DNA from: a virus
Virus record (IMG/VR): IMGVR_UViG_3300023174_000197
Location: 1 to 56,751 of that record
Length of the DNA: 56,751 nt
Reading direction: 5' to 3' (one strand)
Of the stretch, positions 7,281-14,585 are shown piece by piece. Numbering within the stretch: the first letter of the stretch is position 1; every line of letters begins with the position of its first letter. The notes under the pieces are model-generated. The model was not told where the DNA came from and ran no database searches. It saw only the letters and a list, made by a program, of their open reading frames with translations. The position numbers were made by a program, and so were the translations under genes.

Positions 7281-7766
7281 TTACTTGGCAAAGTATTGGC
7301 TGCGCCCTTCAACGGTGACTGTGACACCTGTGGTTGCTTTGTAGCGTTGAGTAGCATGGCTGGGGTGGCGCCACCAGTAGTCCAGTTTGCCATCAGGCAT
7401 TGCGACGAATACTTTGGCACAATCTTCTGCACTCATCTGCAATGCCGCCTGCTGCACATGAATGCTAGCATATTCAACGTTGCACGTTGCATCAATGGTC
7501 ACAGGCACTGCAGCTTTCATCACAGGCGCAGCAGCTTTAACAGCAACAGCACCATGTCCTTTGCTGCAGGCGCGGCACTTGAATTGCGTCAACAGTGCAC
7601 GCAGGCTGCCAAACGTCTGAATGCGCTTGTGCAGATTGCCATTCTCTTTATTACCAAACATGGTGGTCGCACCATTGCAACAGGTGCACATCACATGCGG
7701 ATGAGTCAGCAGCTTGCCAGTGGTTTCATATGATGTGATGTTGCTGAGGATGTCTGTTTCGTTCAT
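7281..7766 (-). CDS. zinc-binding-like protein, 161 aa
   Basis: Two Cys clusters, CTCC near 28-31 and CRAC near 64-67, could bind one zinc ion; the Ala/Val-rich centre links to a C-terminal domain (DGKLDYWWRHPS, RYKATTGVTVTV). Not recognised as a family. It is read from a leaderless -35/-10 promoter (7773-7800), unlike most of its late neighbours. Confidence 0.72.
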   Translation of the reverse strand: MNETDILSNITSYETTGKLLTHPHVMCTCCNGATTMFGNKENGNLHKRIQTFGSLRALLTQFKCRACSKGHGAVAVKAAAPVMKAAVPVTIDATCNVEYASIHVQQAALQMSAEDCAKVFVAMPDGKLDYWWRHPSHATQRYKATTGVTVTVEGRSQYFAK

Positions 7767-7772
7767 GCTATT

Positions 7773-7800
7773 AATATGGCGGCCTTTTGAATGTATGCAA
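7773..7800 (-). promoter_or_regulatory. leaderless -35/-10 promoter
   Basis: TTGCAT, 16 bp, CATATT, then 6 nt to ATG 7766. The spacer shares GGCCGCC-type bases with the promoter of the 8015 gene. Confidence 0.6.
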
Positions 7801-7811
7801 CTGGTTCTGCT

Positions 7812-8015
7812 TTATTTCTTAGCACTATCAACGATGTCTTGCAGCAGATGCACAATGCCATCCAGTACATCATTGGCGCTGGCCAAGTGTGATGCTGCTG
7901 CATAAGAATCTTGACATGCACCTTTGGCCAAGTATTTCATCTCCCGTGCATTGTCACGCTGCTGCACTTTGAGATCTTTGATGAGGGCTTTGACTTGCTG
8001 GAGTGTTTCGTTCAT
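7812..8015 (-). CDS. 67-aa coiled microprotein
   Basis: MNETLQQVKALIKDLKVQQRD forms a charged coiled-coil-like helix; C-terminus DGIVHLLQDIVDSAKK. Starts divergently from the plus-strand gene 8071, with its own leaderless promoter. Confidence 0.7.
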   Translation of the reverse strand: MNETLQQVKALIKDLKVQQRDNAREMKYLAKGACQDSYAAASHLASANDVLDGIVHLLQDIVDSAKK

Positions 8016-8021
8016 GTATAT

Positions 8022-8049
8022 ATTATGGCGGCGTTATGAATTGGTGCAA
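8022..8049 (-). promoter_or_regulatory. leaderless -35/-10 promoter
   Basis: TTGCAC, 16 bp, CATAAT, 6 nt, ATG 8015. Divergent from the late box of the 8071 gene. Confidence 0.62.
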
Positions 8050-8070
8050 CTGTTCCCCTAAATAAATGCA

Positions 8071-8286
8071 ATGAAAAAAGTATCCAATGCATCAATACAA
8101 CGCATGCGAGTAACGCAACGAGCACAGCGCATAGCAAGAGATTTCCGTGACGTGGATTGGTTTAGTGGTCCTACCATGATGGGCCGCGATCCTTCCTACT
8201 ATAGATCATATCAAGCCAGCCTGCAACATGCTGTATCAAAAGCACAAATCATCGTTGATGCATTGTTGCAGATGATGCATGGGTAG
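8071..8286 (+). CDS. late helical microprotein, 71 aa
   Basis: First of four plus-strand genes. CTAAATA lies 6 nt before the ATG. Basic N-terminal helix (RMRVTQRAQRIARDFRDV), loop, then KAQIIVDALLQMMHG. Same helix-loop-helix plan as the minus-strand array. Confidence 0.7.
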   Translation: MKKVSNASIQRMRVTQRAQRIARDFRDVDWFSGPTMMGRDPSYYRSYQASLQHAVSKAQIIVDALLQMMHG

Positions 8287-8307
8287 TGGCGCAACTAAAT
8301 AACTGCA

Positions 8308-8505
8308 ATGAAACCCATCAACGTTCGCAACCATGCGTATACCCATGCATATGCCAAGGTTATATATGATTACTTGGCCAAGCCAAGGTATGCTCACTTG
8401 TATGACTCACCAAATGGCTGTCATTTCATAGTCAAGCAATGCATAGATCAGAGTCAATACATTGCGCAGCGCATCATGTCCAGCATCATGATGATCAATA
8501 AATAA
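8308..8505 (+). CDS. late helical microprotein, 65 aa
   Basis: CTAAATA-ACTGCA-ATG gives the start. N-terminal repeat-like YTHAYAKVIYDYLA, C-terminus SQYIAQRIMSSIMMINK. Unknown function. Confidence 0.7.
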   Translation: MKPINVRNHAYTHAYAKVIYDYLAKPRYAHLYDSPNGCHFIVKQCIDQSQYIAQRIMSSIMMINK

Positions 8506-8509
8506 CTGC

Positions 8510-8752
8510 ATGAAAATGACCAAACAAGATCGCGCTGAAGCATGCGAAAGACTCATTTATGAAATCAACTCATGGGCAGAGATGGCTTACAACTACGCAT
8601 CCAATGCTGATTTGGCTGACAATCTCAAGTATGCTCAAAGTCTTCGCATCAGCAAACCTCATTTGTATCATTTCATACAGCATGAACTTACAGACCGCTT
8701 TGCTAATGTGGCTCAGCGATTCAGCAAGCTGTTCAAGTTGCCTAATAAATAA
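8510..8752 (+). CDS. late helical microprotein, 80 aa
   Basis: AATAAATA-ACTGC-ATG. Contains WAEMAYNYASNADL and ends NVAQRFSKLFKLPNK; the next gene has WAMLAHNYVANPNL and AHLFSKLCR, so the pair are paralogues. Confidence 0.74.
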   Translation: MKMTKQDRAEACERLIYEINSWAEMAYNYASNADLADNLKYAQSLRISKPHLYHFIQHELTDRFANVAQRFSKLFKLPNK

Positions 8753-8756
8753 CTGC

Positions 8757-8951
8757 ATGAACACTATCAGGCGCGCCAAGACCATCAGTCAAGTCACCAC
8801 CTGGGCTATGTTGGCTCACAACTATGTGGCTAATCCCAACTTGTCCAAGCTGTTGAGTCATGACAATCCACGGCAACGCAATTTCATACTCAACAGCTTG
8901 AATGAACAGTACACTGAAATGGCGCACTTATTCAGCAAGTTGTGCAGGTGA
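8757..8951 (+). CDS. late helical microprotein, 64 aa
   Basis: Start at ATG 8757 with AATAAATA-ACTGC directly before it; an earlier in-frame ATG lies deep inside the preceding gene and is rejected. Paralogue of 8510-8752 (TWAMLAHNYVANPNLSKLL; MAHLFSKLCR). Stop is 7 bp from the convergent gene 8959-9213. Confidence 0.74.
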   Translation: MNTIRRAKTISQVTTWAMLAHNYVANPNLSKLLSHDNPRQRNFILNSLNEQYTEMAHLFSKLCR

Positions 8952-8958
8952 GTCAGGG

Positions 8959-9213
8959 CTAATGAGTATGCACTGTATTGAGTACCCAATCATCAATCTG
9001 ACTGTGACTCACACCGTACAAGCCATCCTGTTGTGATCGCAGATATGCATTCATTAGATTGGGCATATCACGTGCACTTGCAGTTGCCAGATCACCTTCA
9101 AATCCAGCAGCATACAAGACGCACTCCAAAAGATCAGCAGCATCTTCATGTGAGAGTTTGTGTTTGACTGCTTTGGCTAGCAGCTCTTTGGTAATGTCAG
9201 CGTGTTGACTCAT
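8959..9213 (-). CDS. unknown protein, 84 aa
   Basis: MSQHADITKELLAKAVKHKL start, helical, with LLECVLYAAGFEGDLATA in the centre. Longer and more ordinary in composition than the array proteins. It starts 4 bp after the stop of 9218-9412. Confidence 0.68.
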   Translation of the reverse strand: MSQHADITKELLAKAVKHKLSHEDAADLLECVLYAAGFEGDLATASARDMPNLMNAYLRSQQDGLYGVSHSQIDDWVLNTVHTH

Positions 9214-9217
9214 GTTG

Positions 9218-9412
9218 TTATAATGCTTTGCCTTGATAAGTTAATGTAATGTTGCCGTGTTTGTTTTCAACCCGTGGATGTTGCAGAGCAATGTAACCAG
9301 TTGCATCGCCATTCCTGTCACCATAAACCATTATGTCTGGATACTTGGCCATGAGCTTCTGAAAATCCTTTTTGAATTTAGCAAGCTTCTTAAGTTTATC
9401 TTCGTCTTTCAT
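9218..9412 (-). CDS. unknown protein, 64 aa
   Basis: Lys-rich N-terminal helix (KDEDKLKKLAKFKKDFQKL), then a beta-rich half (DIMVYGDRNGDATGYIAL, GNITLTYQGKAL). TATAAT lies 3 nt before the ATG. Confidence 0.68.
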   Translation of the reverse strand: MKDEDKLKKLAKFKKDFQKLMAKYPDIMVYGDRNGDATGYIALQHPRVENKHGNITLTYQGKAL

Positions 9413-9421
9413 ATTATTATA

Positions 9422-9592
9422 TCACCTTTCCCTCTTGTTGATTAGCTCATTATACATGTCCTGATGGATTTTATTAACTGTCCAATTCAATTCATGATAC
9501 AATTTGTTGACCATCCTATCTTCGCGAGACCACATCATGATCAAGCAAATTTGCCAACAACGACGTTTGAACCTTGTATACAACTTACTCAT
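9422..9592 (-). CDS. basic microprotein, 56 aa
   Basis: Start set at ATG 9592 by the leaderless promoter upstream, not at the in-frame ATG nine codons earlier. Sequence MSKLYTRFKRRCWQICLIMM, then WSREDRMVNKLYHELN: strongly basic, aromatic, perhaps nucleic-acid binding. Confidence 0.65.
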   Translation of the reverse strand: MSKLYTRFKRRCWQICLIMMWSREDRMVNKLYHELNWTVNKIHQDMYNELINKRER

Positions 9593-9598
9593 GTTGTT

Positions 9599-9627
9599 AT
9601 TATACATTGGTTCCGTCATTGAATCAA
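9599..9627 (-). promoter_or_regulatory. leaderless -35/-10 promoter with GGAACC spacer
   Basis: TTGATT, 17 bp containing GGAACC, TATAAT, 6 nt, ATG 9592. Overlaps the 3' end of gene 9624-9764. Confidence 0.7.
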
Positions 9628-9764
9628 CTACTCATTGCTGCACTGAGTCGTTTGTTGGTGTTGTGCAGACGATTGCTTTTACAGTATGCACAACCGCCAT
9701 GATTGCGACATGTCTTGTCAAAGCGTTTGGATTTGGTATATGGCTTGCGAATGGTCCTGCTCAT
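9624..9764 (-). CDS. 46-aa zinc-finger-like basic microprotein
   Basis: MSRTIRKPYTKSKRFDKTC start followed by CRNHGGCAYC: one His and three Cys that could form a small zinc knuckle, flanked by Arg/Lys-rich arms. Start supported by a leaderless promoter (9770-9797). DNA- or RNA-binding is a guess from composition. Confidence 0.68.
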   Translation of the reverse strand: MSRTIRKPYTKSKRFDKTCRNHGGCAYCKSNRLHNTNKRLSAAMSS

Positions 9765-9769
9765 GATAC

Positions 9770-9797
9770 AATGTAGTACATTACACATGTTGTTCAA
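9770..9797 (-). promoter_or_regulatory. leaderless -35/-10 promoter
   Basis: TTGAAC, 16 bp, TACATT, 5 nt, ATG 9764. Confidence 0.65.
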
Positions 9798-10009
9798 CTG
9801 TTTCCGTCCAATGTATATCTGTGTATATTACGCACTGTATTGTCAATGTATGATAGAGCAAATTTGACCCATGTCTCTTCTTGTTGATCTGACCTGGCAG
9901 CAGTCTTAAAACAATGTGTGATGTATATAGCACTGGTAGTAGGAAGTTCTTTCATTTGTACGCAACAGTATTTAATGCATTCAATTGTTGCACATTGCTC
10001 AGCAGACAT
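9794..10009 (-). CDS. helical microprotein, 71 aa
   Basis: Start at ATG 10009 (MSAEQCATIECIKYCCVQM); upstream in-frame ATGs would overlap the divergent gene at 10038. Cys-rich first helix, then THCFKTAARSDQQEETW and ALSYIDNTVRNI. TACAAT sits 3 nt before the ATG. Confidence 0.6.
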   Translation of the reverse strand: MSAEQCATIECIKYCCVQMKELPTTSAIYITHCFKTAARSDQQEETWVKFALSYIDNTVRNIHRYTLDGNS

Positions 10010-10037
10010 TATATTGTAGTGGTGCATAAATACACAC

Positions 10038-10214
10038 GTGTCTGCCGTTGAAAGATTACCCAAGTCAATTACAATTGAATTCAGAGATGCATGGAGTGCA
10101 TCATACTATGGTGATGAAGATGCACCTTATGATGAAACAGCTGAAGCATGCATATCATATGGTGTGAATGGTGCAGTACTGTTGGTTGAAGCATTAATCA
10201 AAATCATACAATGA
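10038..10214 (+). CDS. GTG-start late microprotein, 58 aa
   Basis: No ATG is available; the frame begins at GTG 10038 with CATAAATA exactly 5 nt upstream, the standard late spacing. Protein (M)SAVERLPKSITIEFRDAW, acidic centre, end AVLLVEALIKIIQ. Its stop overlaps the next ATG as ATGA. It shows that the box, rather than an SD, defines starts. Confidence 0.68.
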   Translation: MSAVERLPKSITIEFRDAWSASYYGDEDAPYDETAEACISYGVNGAVLLVEALIKIIQ

Positions 10215-10393
10215 GACAACCACAACTCCTCAAAATGCCACCAGCATATTATGCACAGCGCATACAAGTAAATGCTGCACAAGCTGATGCAATGATGATG
10301 GATGAGCAGCACCGCATTGTGCAGAAATTGCAAGTAGTCTATGTATATTGTGGTGCATTGACACAACATTTGGCCAACAACATCATAAAATGA
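10211..10393 (+). CDS. late helical microprotein, 60 aa
   Basis: Contains PAYYAQRIQVNAAQA and ends YCGALTQHLANNIIK. Paralogue of 10390-10572. Linked by ATGA overlaps on both sides. Confidence 0.74.
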   Translation: MRQPQLLKMPPAYYAQRIQVNAAQADAMMMDEQHRIVQKLQVVYVYCGALTQHLANNIIK

Positions 10394-10572
10394 ATGCACC
10401 ACATTTTAAAACACCAGCAAATGAGTATGCAGAACGTATACTGCGTACAGCTAAACAAGCCATAGAAATGCATGATCTTAGCTGGAATCTGATGACTATG
10501 AGCAGAGTACAAACAGTTTGTACATATGCGTGTGCACTGTCAAAGCACTTGGCCAACAAAATCAAATATTAG
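10390..10572 (+). CDS. late helical microprotein, 60 aa
   Basis: Contains ANEYAERILRTAKQA and ends YACALSKHLANKIKY, matching the previous gene. Start at ATG 10390 (ATGA overlap). Its 3' end overlaps the convergent gene 10569-10760 by 4 bp. Confidence 0.74.
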   Translation: MNAPHFKTPANEYAERILRTAKQAIEMHDLSWNLMTMSRVQTVCTYACALSKHLANKIKY

Positions 10573-10760
10573 TGTTGATGCTGTATTGCGTATTGGATTT
10601 CATGCACTATGAACTTCAACCAACCATCCAGGTAATCGCCAACCACAGTGTATGGCGGCACTGAGTGCTTTCTTGCGTCCAAGAATCTGACTTGATGTTT
10701 CACGTAATTGTGTACCATGCCAGCAGTCTGACGCAATTGAATTGTTGTTGTATCATTCAC
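10569..10760 (-). CDS. GTG-start late microprotein, 63 aa
   Basis: Starts at GTG 10760, with AATAAATA 5 nt upstream. Sequence (M)NDTTTIQLRQTAGMVHNYVK; end FIVHEIQYAIQHQH. Second case of a GTG start at exact late-promoter spacing. Confidence 0.68.
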   Translation of the reverse strand: MNDTTTIQLRQTAGMVHNYVKHQVRFLDARKHSVPPYTVVGDYLDGWLKFIVHEIQYAIQHQH

Positions 10761-10823
10761 AACAGTATTTATTACAACGCGGATGTGAGCGCAACGCGGT
10801 TATTAGCGCAGTGCGGTTATGAG

Positions 10824-11069
10824 CTAAGTGTGTTGCAAGTTGATGAGGTATTTGAAATCACGTGCTACAATAACAAAGTGATTGATGATGTCCAAGTTCA
10901 ATATAGAGTCTGAATCACCATAAAACACTGATGCACGATTTTGTTGCGCCCACTTGTTGAGTTCTTGTACAGTTAATTCTGCATAAATGCGTGCATTGTT
11001 GTTGCCATATTTTATAGCGTGCTCTTGTATTGCATTGATGAGGCTTTGTATTTGTGTTGCGCGTTTCAT
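10824..11069 (-). CDS. late helical microprotein, 81 aa
   Basis: Clear paralogue of 11066-11320: HAIKYGNNNARIYAELTVQELN, ASVFYGDSDSILNLDIINHF, ARDFKYLINL. ATGA overlap with that gene. Confidence 0.78.
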   Translation of the reverse strand: MKRATQIQSLINAIQEHAIKYGNNNARIYAELTVQELNKWAQQNRASVFYGDSDSILNLDIINHFVIVARDFKYLINLQHT

Positions 11070-11320
11070 AAGTTGATGAGTTGTGCAAAGTCGCGCGCTG
11101 CTCTGACGAAATGATTGATGACATCTGCACTCAATAAAGAGTCTGATGCACCCAGATGCATTGCAGAACGATTAATTTGCGCCTGATCATTGAGGTCCTC
11201 CAATGCATATCTTGAGTAAACGCCAGCAGCATCTGCACCATGACGCACGCCATATTTGTATATTGCATCCAAAAGAACGCGTTTTTGCATTTGAATTTTC
11301 GCTTGACTATTTCTTTTCAC
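11066..11320 (-). CDS. GTG-start late microprotein, 84 aa
   Basis: GTG start at 11320 with GATAAATA 6 nt upstream. Paralogue of 10824-11069: YGVRHGADAAGVYSRYALEDLN, SAMHLGASDSLLSADVINHF, ARDFAQLINL. The pair shows the family pattern well: polar N-terminal helix, loop, terminal (A)RDF..LINL helix. Confidence 0.78.
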   Translation of the reverse strand: MKRNSQAKIQMQKRVLLDAIYKYGVRHGADAAGVYSRYALEDLNDQAQINRSAMHLGASDSLLSADVINHFVRAARDFAQLINL

Positions 11321-11325
11321 AATGA

Positions 11326-11718
11326 TTATTTATCATGCGCGCAACACTCAGAACCACAGTGTTCATTTGTATTTGCACTTATTTCTGTATTTCCTTGATT
11401 ATCAACAGTATATATTTCGTTGATAATGAATGCATTACACGCACTCACTGGACACATTAAATCATCAACTTTTGTTGATATTTCTACTTTTTCTACATGT
11501 TTTTGCACAGTTTCAAAGTTGTTTATACATTGTATGAAGCTCTTGGCTGCACTGCTGAAATAATGTTGTATGCTGCGTTGTATAAAGCCAGCAACTACAT
11601 CATTTGGTATATTAGCAAAGTTTTGCGTCAAATGATGCACATAGTAATTGCCGCATATTATAGCATGCAGATTCACTGCATCTGTATCTGTATCCAGTTG
11701 CATAGCCATTTCATCCAT
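11326..11718 (-). CDS. late helical protein with Cys-rich tail, 130 aa
   Basis: Residues 1-70 follow the array plan (AIICGNYYVHHLTQNFANI, SAAKSFIQCINN). An extra 60-residue tail ends with several Cys/His residues (EHCGSECCAHDK) and looks like a later addition. Confidence 0.65.
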   Translation of the reverse strand: MDEMAMQLDTDTDAVNLHAIICGNYYVHHLTQNFANIPNDVVAGFIQRSIQHYFSSAAKSFIQCINNFETVQKHVEKVEISTKVDDLMCPVSACNAFIINEIYTVDNQGNTEISANTNEHCGSECCAHDK

Positions 11719-11737
11719 GCATCAATGTACCAGCACT

Positions 11738-11931
11738 CTAATGCAATGCAAGCATCAAACTCTTCAACAGTTGTTGCACTTTGTTGAATATGTATTCATT
11801 GGAATGTTTGCCATGAGGGTGCTTTGCAATGAATGCATCATGTATGCAATGATGTTGTGCAGATAGTTGACTCGTTGTTGCAGCATTGCAATGTACAGTT
11901 GTTGTGTAACATTGTTCATTGGTTTTTTCAT
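11738..11931 (-). pseudogene. late microprotein with apparent -1 frameshift
   Basis: ATG 11931 overlaps the previous stop (ATGA). The starting frame gives MKKPMNNVTQQLYIAMLQQR...YMMHSL and ends at 11764 after 55 residues with an atypical Asn/Cys tail. A -1 shift near the ATGATG after AYMM opens a frame encoding NEYIFNKVQQLLKSLMLALH, which ends at 11738 and looks like the family's C-terminal helix. Either a decayed gene, a sequence error, or a 55-aa protein in frame 0. Confidence 0.5.
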
Positions 11932-12194
11932 GCGTTTCTACGTTTCAATGTTTTCAATTTTTTCAACAACTTTACAATGTTCTTGGCTACTGTTGCATAG
12001 CCAACATATACAGCATCATCCCAGTCAAGTGTATGCATTGCAACAAATGCATAATTGCCCATGAGATACTCAGCATTGTGCATGCTGGTGCTGGCATCAT
12101 TGTTGATGTTCCACAGCAGCATGCTGGTGCCAACATCATTGTTGATGTGCAGCAAAAAATCATCTTGATTGGGAGTGGTGCGTTGCTTTTTCAT
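11928..12194 (-). CDS. late microprotein with internal duplication, 88 aa
   Basis: Start at ATG 12194 with CTTAAATA 5 nt upstream. A 13-residue unit is duplicated (HINNDVGTSMLLW, NINNDASTSMHNA). The C-terminus is a basic helix VAKNIVKLLKKLKTLKRRNA. Confidence 0.72.
   Translation of the reverse strand: MKKQRTTPNQDDFLLHINNDVGTSMLLWNINNDASTSMHNAEYLMGNYAFVAMHTLDWDDAVYVGYATVAKNIVKLLKKLKTLKRRNA
12080..12157. repeat. 39-bp tandem duplication in a coding region
   Basis: Two copies with period 39 bp beginning gcatgctggtg at 12080 and 12119. They encode the repeated INND-TSM unit and keep the frame. Confidence 0.75.
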
Positions 12195-12202
12195 ACACTT
12201 AT

Positions 12203-12376
12203 TTAAGATTTGATCATGTGCATCATATGCTGAGCAATGCTTTTGCAACAATTGTATACCAGTGCAGCATTGAAATATGACTCTTTGAATTTGATTTGGT
12301 TGTACATTACCATTGCATGCATGCCCATGATCAACTCTGATGTCACTGCACCAGATGTATTGTTTGCATCATTCAT
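12203..12376 (-). CDS. late helical microprotein, 57 aa
   Basis: MNDANNTSGAVTSELIMGMH start, Met-rich first helix, end YNCCKSIAQHMMHMIKS. ATAAATA lies 6 nt before ATG 12376. Its stop lies inside the late box of the next gene. Confidence 0.65.
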   Translation of the reverse strand: MNDANNTSGAVTSELIMGMHAMVMYNQIKFKESYFNAALVYNCCKSIAQHMMHMIKS

Positions 12377-12385
12377 TGCATTTAT

Positions 12386-12604
12386 TTATTCTTGTTGCAT
12401 GTTGATGATGTTGGCAAAATGATGTGCTGCTCTTACAAACCTGCGCATTATGTATACATCAACAGTACTTTTGATGTTTTCAAATTGTTGCCATGCATCC
12501 AGCTTGGATGCTGGCATTTTAGCATAATATTGTGCACTGTGATTGCCATAATTGATAGCATACAAATAAACACTCTCCAGCTCTCTCAGTTGTTGTTCAT
12601 TCAT
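12386..12604 (-). CDS. late helical microprotein, 72 aa
   Basis: Related to the 10824/11066 pair: YAINYGNHSAQYYAKMPASKLD, MRRFVRAAHHFANIINM. AATAAATA sits 6 nt before ATG 12604. Confidence 0.76.
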   Translation of the reverse strand: MNEQQLRELESVYLYAINYGNHSAQYYAKMPASKLDAWQQFENIKSTVDVYIMRRFVRAAHHFANIINMQQE

Positions 12605-12777
12605 GGCGTGTATTTATTGTATTCTTTCATCATGTCACATACATCAGCTGCAATGTATGCAGCATCTCTGATGATTATGTTCAATGTAACTTCATATTTT
12701 ATATAATTCATTCTGTTGGCATAATATGCTTCATGCAATATATTGTATGCATCATGTGACAATTGCTGTGCGTTCAT
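12601..12777 (-). CDS. late helical microprotein, 58 aa
   Basis: MNAQQLSHDAYNILHEAYYA start, middle RMNYIKYEVTLNIIIRDAAY, end CDMMKEYNKYTP. ATGA overlaps on both sides. Confidence 0.65.
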   Translation of the reverse strand: MNAQQLSHDAYNILHEAYYANRMNYIKYEVTLNIIIRDAAYIAADVCDMMKEYNKYTP

Positions 12778-12968
12778 GACATTTTGAGCAGTTGTTGCAG
12801 TGCACTCATCAACAACCCAATTTTAGGATATACATCTCTCAAAAATAAACGTGTTGCAATTTTTGTTGTTTGTACATCTTTAAAGTCTTGATGCAATACA
12901 TTGGCATATGTTCTGCACGTGATGCTGATGTAATACTGCTGATGTTTGACTTGTTGTGCATTGTTCAT
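12774..12968 (-). CDS. late helical microprotein, 64 aa
   Basis: MNNAQQVKHQQYYISITCRT start; ends KIGLLMSALQQLLKMS. Part of the ATGA-linked chain 13559-12601. Confidence 0.65.
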   Translation of the reverse strand: MNNAQQVKHQQYYISITCRTYANVLHQDFKDVQTTKIATRLFLRDVYPKIGLLMSALQQLLKMS

Positions 12969-13165
12969 AGTGTGTTGATGAATTCTAATATGGTGTCTAC
13001 AATGTTGCTGCAGCGCCTGTTGGTGTGGTGCAATATATTTAGGGTTTCATGACGATCCAATGCATAAGCTGCAGGCTCATAATGGTTTATGATGCGCAAG
13101 TCTATGCGCATGGCTGCAGCATAATTACGCAGGGTGCCGGTGAGTACTTGTTGCTTATCGTTCAT
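12965..13165 (-). CDS. late helical microprotein, 66 aa
   Basis: MNDKQQVLTGTLRNYAAAMR start; ends RCSNIVDTILEFINTL. ATGA overlaps with both neighbours. Confidence 0.65.
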   Translation of the reverse strand: MNDKQQVLTGTLRNYAAAMRIDLRIINHYEPAAYALDRHETLNILHHTNRRCSNIVDTILEFINTL

Positions 13166-13368
13166 AAATTGATTAACTTGAGTAATTTGCGTATCAATGA
13201 CTCAATGTGCTTTTGTTCTTTGAAGTTGACCCAATTCCATTGTTGTTCATATGATCTGTAATTTATACGCTGTTGCTCTTTCAAGTGAACAAATTGATGC
13301 ATTGCATCAGTAAAATCTTTTGCATTTACGTTGACTGTTTGTATCAAGTTTCTGTATTGGGCGTTCAT
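13162..13368 (-). CDS. late helical microprotein, 68 aa
   Basis: MNAQYRNLIQTVNVNAKDFT start, an EQQWNWVNFKEQ segment in the loop, end SLIRKLLKLINL (family terminal helix). Confidence 0.68.
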   Translation of the reverse strand: MNAQYRNLIQTVNVNAKDFTDAMHQFVHLKEQQRINYRSYEQQWNWVNFKEQKHIESLIRKLLKLINL

Positions 13369-13559
13369 AAATTAGTTAATTCTGCTATTCTGCGTGCACA
13401 TACAGCATAGTTTTGAATGGCATTGAACAAATGAAAGCTTTTCATGTGTTCATTCTGTGGATCCATCGTCACTTGTGCCCAACTGCTTTTGTAAAAAGCT
13501 GCATATGCACACTGGTTTATAATCTTAACATTGGCTTCAAATATTTTTTGTGTATCCAT
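13365..13559 (-). CDS. late helical microprotein, 64 aa
   Basis: MDTQKIFEANVKIINQCAYA start; ends AVCARRIAELTNL. It begins 2 bp after the previous stop (TAA-TT-ATG). Confidence 0.67.
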   Translation of the reverse strand: MDTQKIFEANVKIINQCAYAAFYKSSWAQVTMDPQNEHMKSFHLFNAIQNYAVCARRIAELTNL

Positions 13560-13561
13560 AA

Positions 13562-13753
13562 TTATAATGCTTGTGTCAATTTGGTGATCAAATGATCTTG
13601 AATGAATTTCATGTTGCTGTTGATGGCTCTTGTTATTACGCCTTTATTTTCCTTGCGCATCATGGCAGTTACACCAGCTGAATTGACAAACAGTGCATTT
13701 TCTAAAACTTTTTCAGCAGTCCAGGCTAGGTATTCAATTTGTTCAGAGTTCAT
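13562..13753 (-). CDS. late helical microprotein, 63 aa
   Basis: MNSEQIEYLAWTAEKVLENA start; ends FIQDHLITKLTQAL. ATGA overlap with the previous gene. Confidence 0.66.
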   Translation of the reverse strand: MNSEQIEYLAWTAEKVLENALFVNSAGVTAMMRKENKGVITRAINSNMKFIQDHLITKLTQAL

Positions 13754-13947
13754 AAATTTTTGATGATGATGTGCAGTGCACTAGTTGCATCACGCACTGC
13801 TAGTTCCACTCCATTGATGTTCCAAAAACTTTGATTGTCTTGTGCACTTTGATGCGTCATCCAATGTGCATTGTTGTTTACTCTTGCAACAGCTGCATCA
13901 ATGCGACGCCACAGCAATTCATAATCTTGGTTTTTAAATTTTTTCAT
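13750..13947 (-). CDS. late helical microprotein, 65 aa
   Basis: MKKFKNQDYELLWRRIDAAV start, NNNAHWMTHQSAQDN loop, end ALHIIIKNL. Start overlaps the previous stop (AATGA). Confidence 0.67.
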   Translation of the reverse strand: MKKFKNQDYELLWRRIDAAVARVNNNAHWMTHQSAQDNQSFWNINGVELAVRDATSALHIIIKNL

Positions 13948-14138
13948 TTGTTGTTGATTATGCTCATTGCAGCGTCCATTAAAACTTGCAACGGATAAAA
14001 TACACCATTGTTCATAAACAGTTCAGTGTGGCGTGGTGTGTATTGCAGCATGTTTCTGGTGTTGCGCCGCAATGTTTTGGCTTCCAGTTGCATTCTGAAT
14101 TGCATAGCGCGTTCATCAAATTTAGGCTTCCTTTTCAT
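13944..14138 (-). CDS. late basic microprotein, 64 aa
   Basis: Start at ATG 14138 with AGTAAATA 5 nt upstream. The first half is rich in Arg/Lys (MKRKPKFDERAMQFRMQLEA), the end is VLMDAAMSIINNK. Heads the chain down to 13365. Confidence 0.7.
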   Translation of the reverse strand: MKRKPKFDERAMQFRMQLEAKTLRRNTRNMLQYTPRHTELFMNNGVFYPLQVLMDAAMSIINNK

Positions 14139-14146
14139 ATTATTAT

Positions 14147-14395
14147 TTACTTTTTCCTGTGCACTTGTTGCCAAGGTTCAATATTCAGTATATTATAGAC
14201 AATGGAGGACTGCAACATGTCTTGCACTTGTTCTGTGAACCTAGTTTTCAACACTTGTCTTGCAATTTCATCATTGCTCATTTTGTATCGTGTTGCAAAG
14301 TCTTGCATGCCATCCATAGCACGCAACAACAATTGACGCATGTTTTGACACACAACATTGAGTTTTTCAGCTTGCATTTGCTTCATGGTAATCAT
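14147..14395 (-). CDS. late helical microprotein, 82 aa
   Basis: Start at ATG 14395 with AATAAATA-AAGCT before it. One long helix MITMKQMQAEKLNVVCQNMR; unlike its neighbours it ends polar and basic (WQQVHRKK). Confidence 0.68.
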   Translation of the reverse strand: MITMKQMQAEKLNVVCQNMRQLLLRAMDGMQDFATRYKMSNDEIARQVLKTRFTEQVQDMLQSSIVYNILNIEPWQQVHRKK

Positions 14396-14399
14396 AGCT

Positions 14400-14585
14400 T
14401 TATTTATTGATGATTCTTTGCATTGTTGCAGCAATGGCTTTGATCCACATGATGCATCTGTTCAAGCCATAATCACTGTGCTGTTCATCAGCTTCACGTG
14501 CATGGTCAGCTGCATAGCCAGCAGCATCTGACAAAAAGTTTGCTGTGTCACCAATGGAATTGTTTGTTGCAGAATTGATTTTCAT
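14400..14585 (-). CDS. late helical microprotein, 61 aa
   Basis: MKINSATNNSIGDTANFLSD, then AAGYAADHAREADEQH and MWIKAIAATMQRIINK: a typical member of the array. ATGA overlap with the previous gene. Confidence 0.7.
   Translation of the reverse strand: MKINSATNNSIGDTANFLSDAAGYAADHAREADEQHSDYGLNRCIMWIKAIAATMQRIINK

Noticed and set aside
7282-7432. N-terminal extension of 7082-7279 up to 7432
   Set aside because: It overlaps the zinc-binding-like gene 7281-7766 in another frame; ATG 7279 directly after that gene's stop is more natural.
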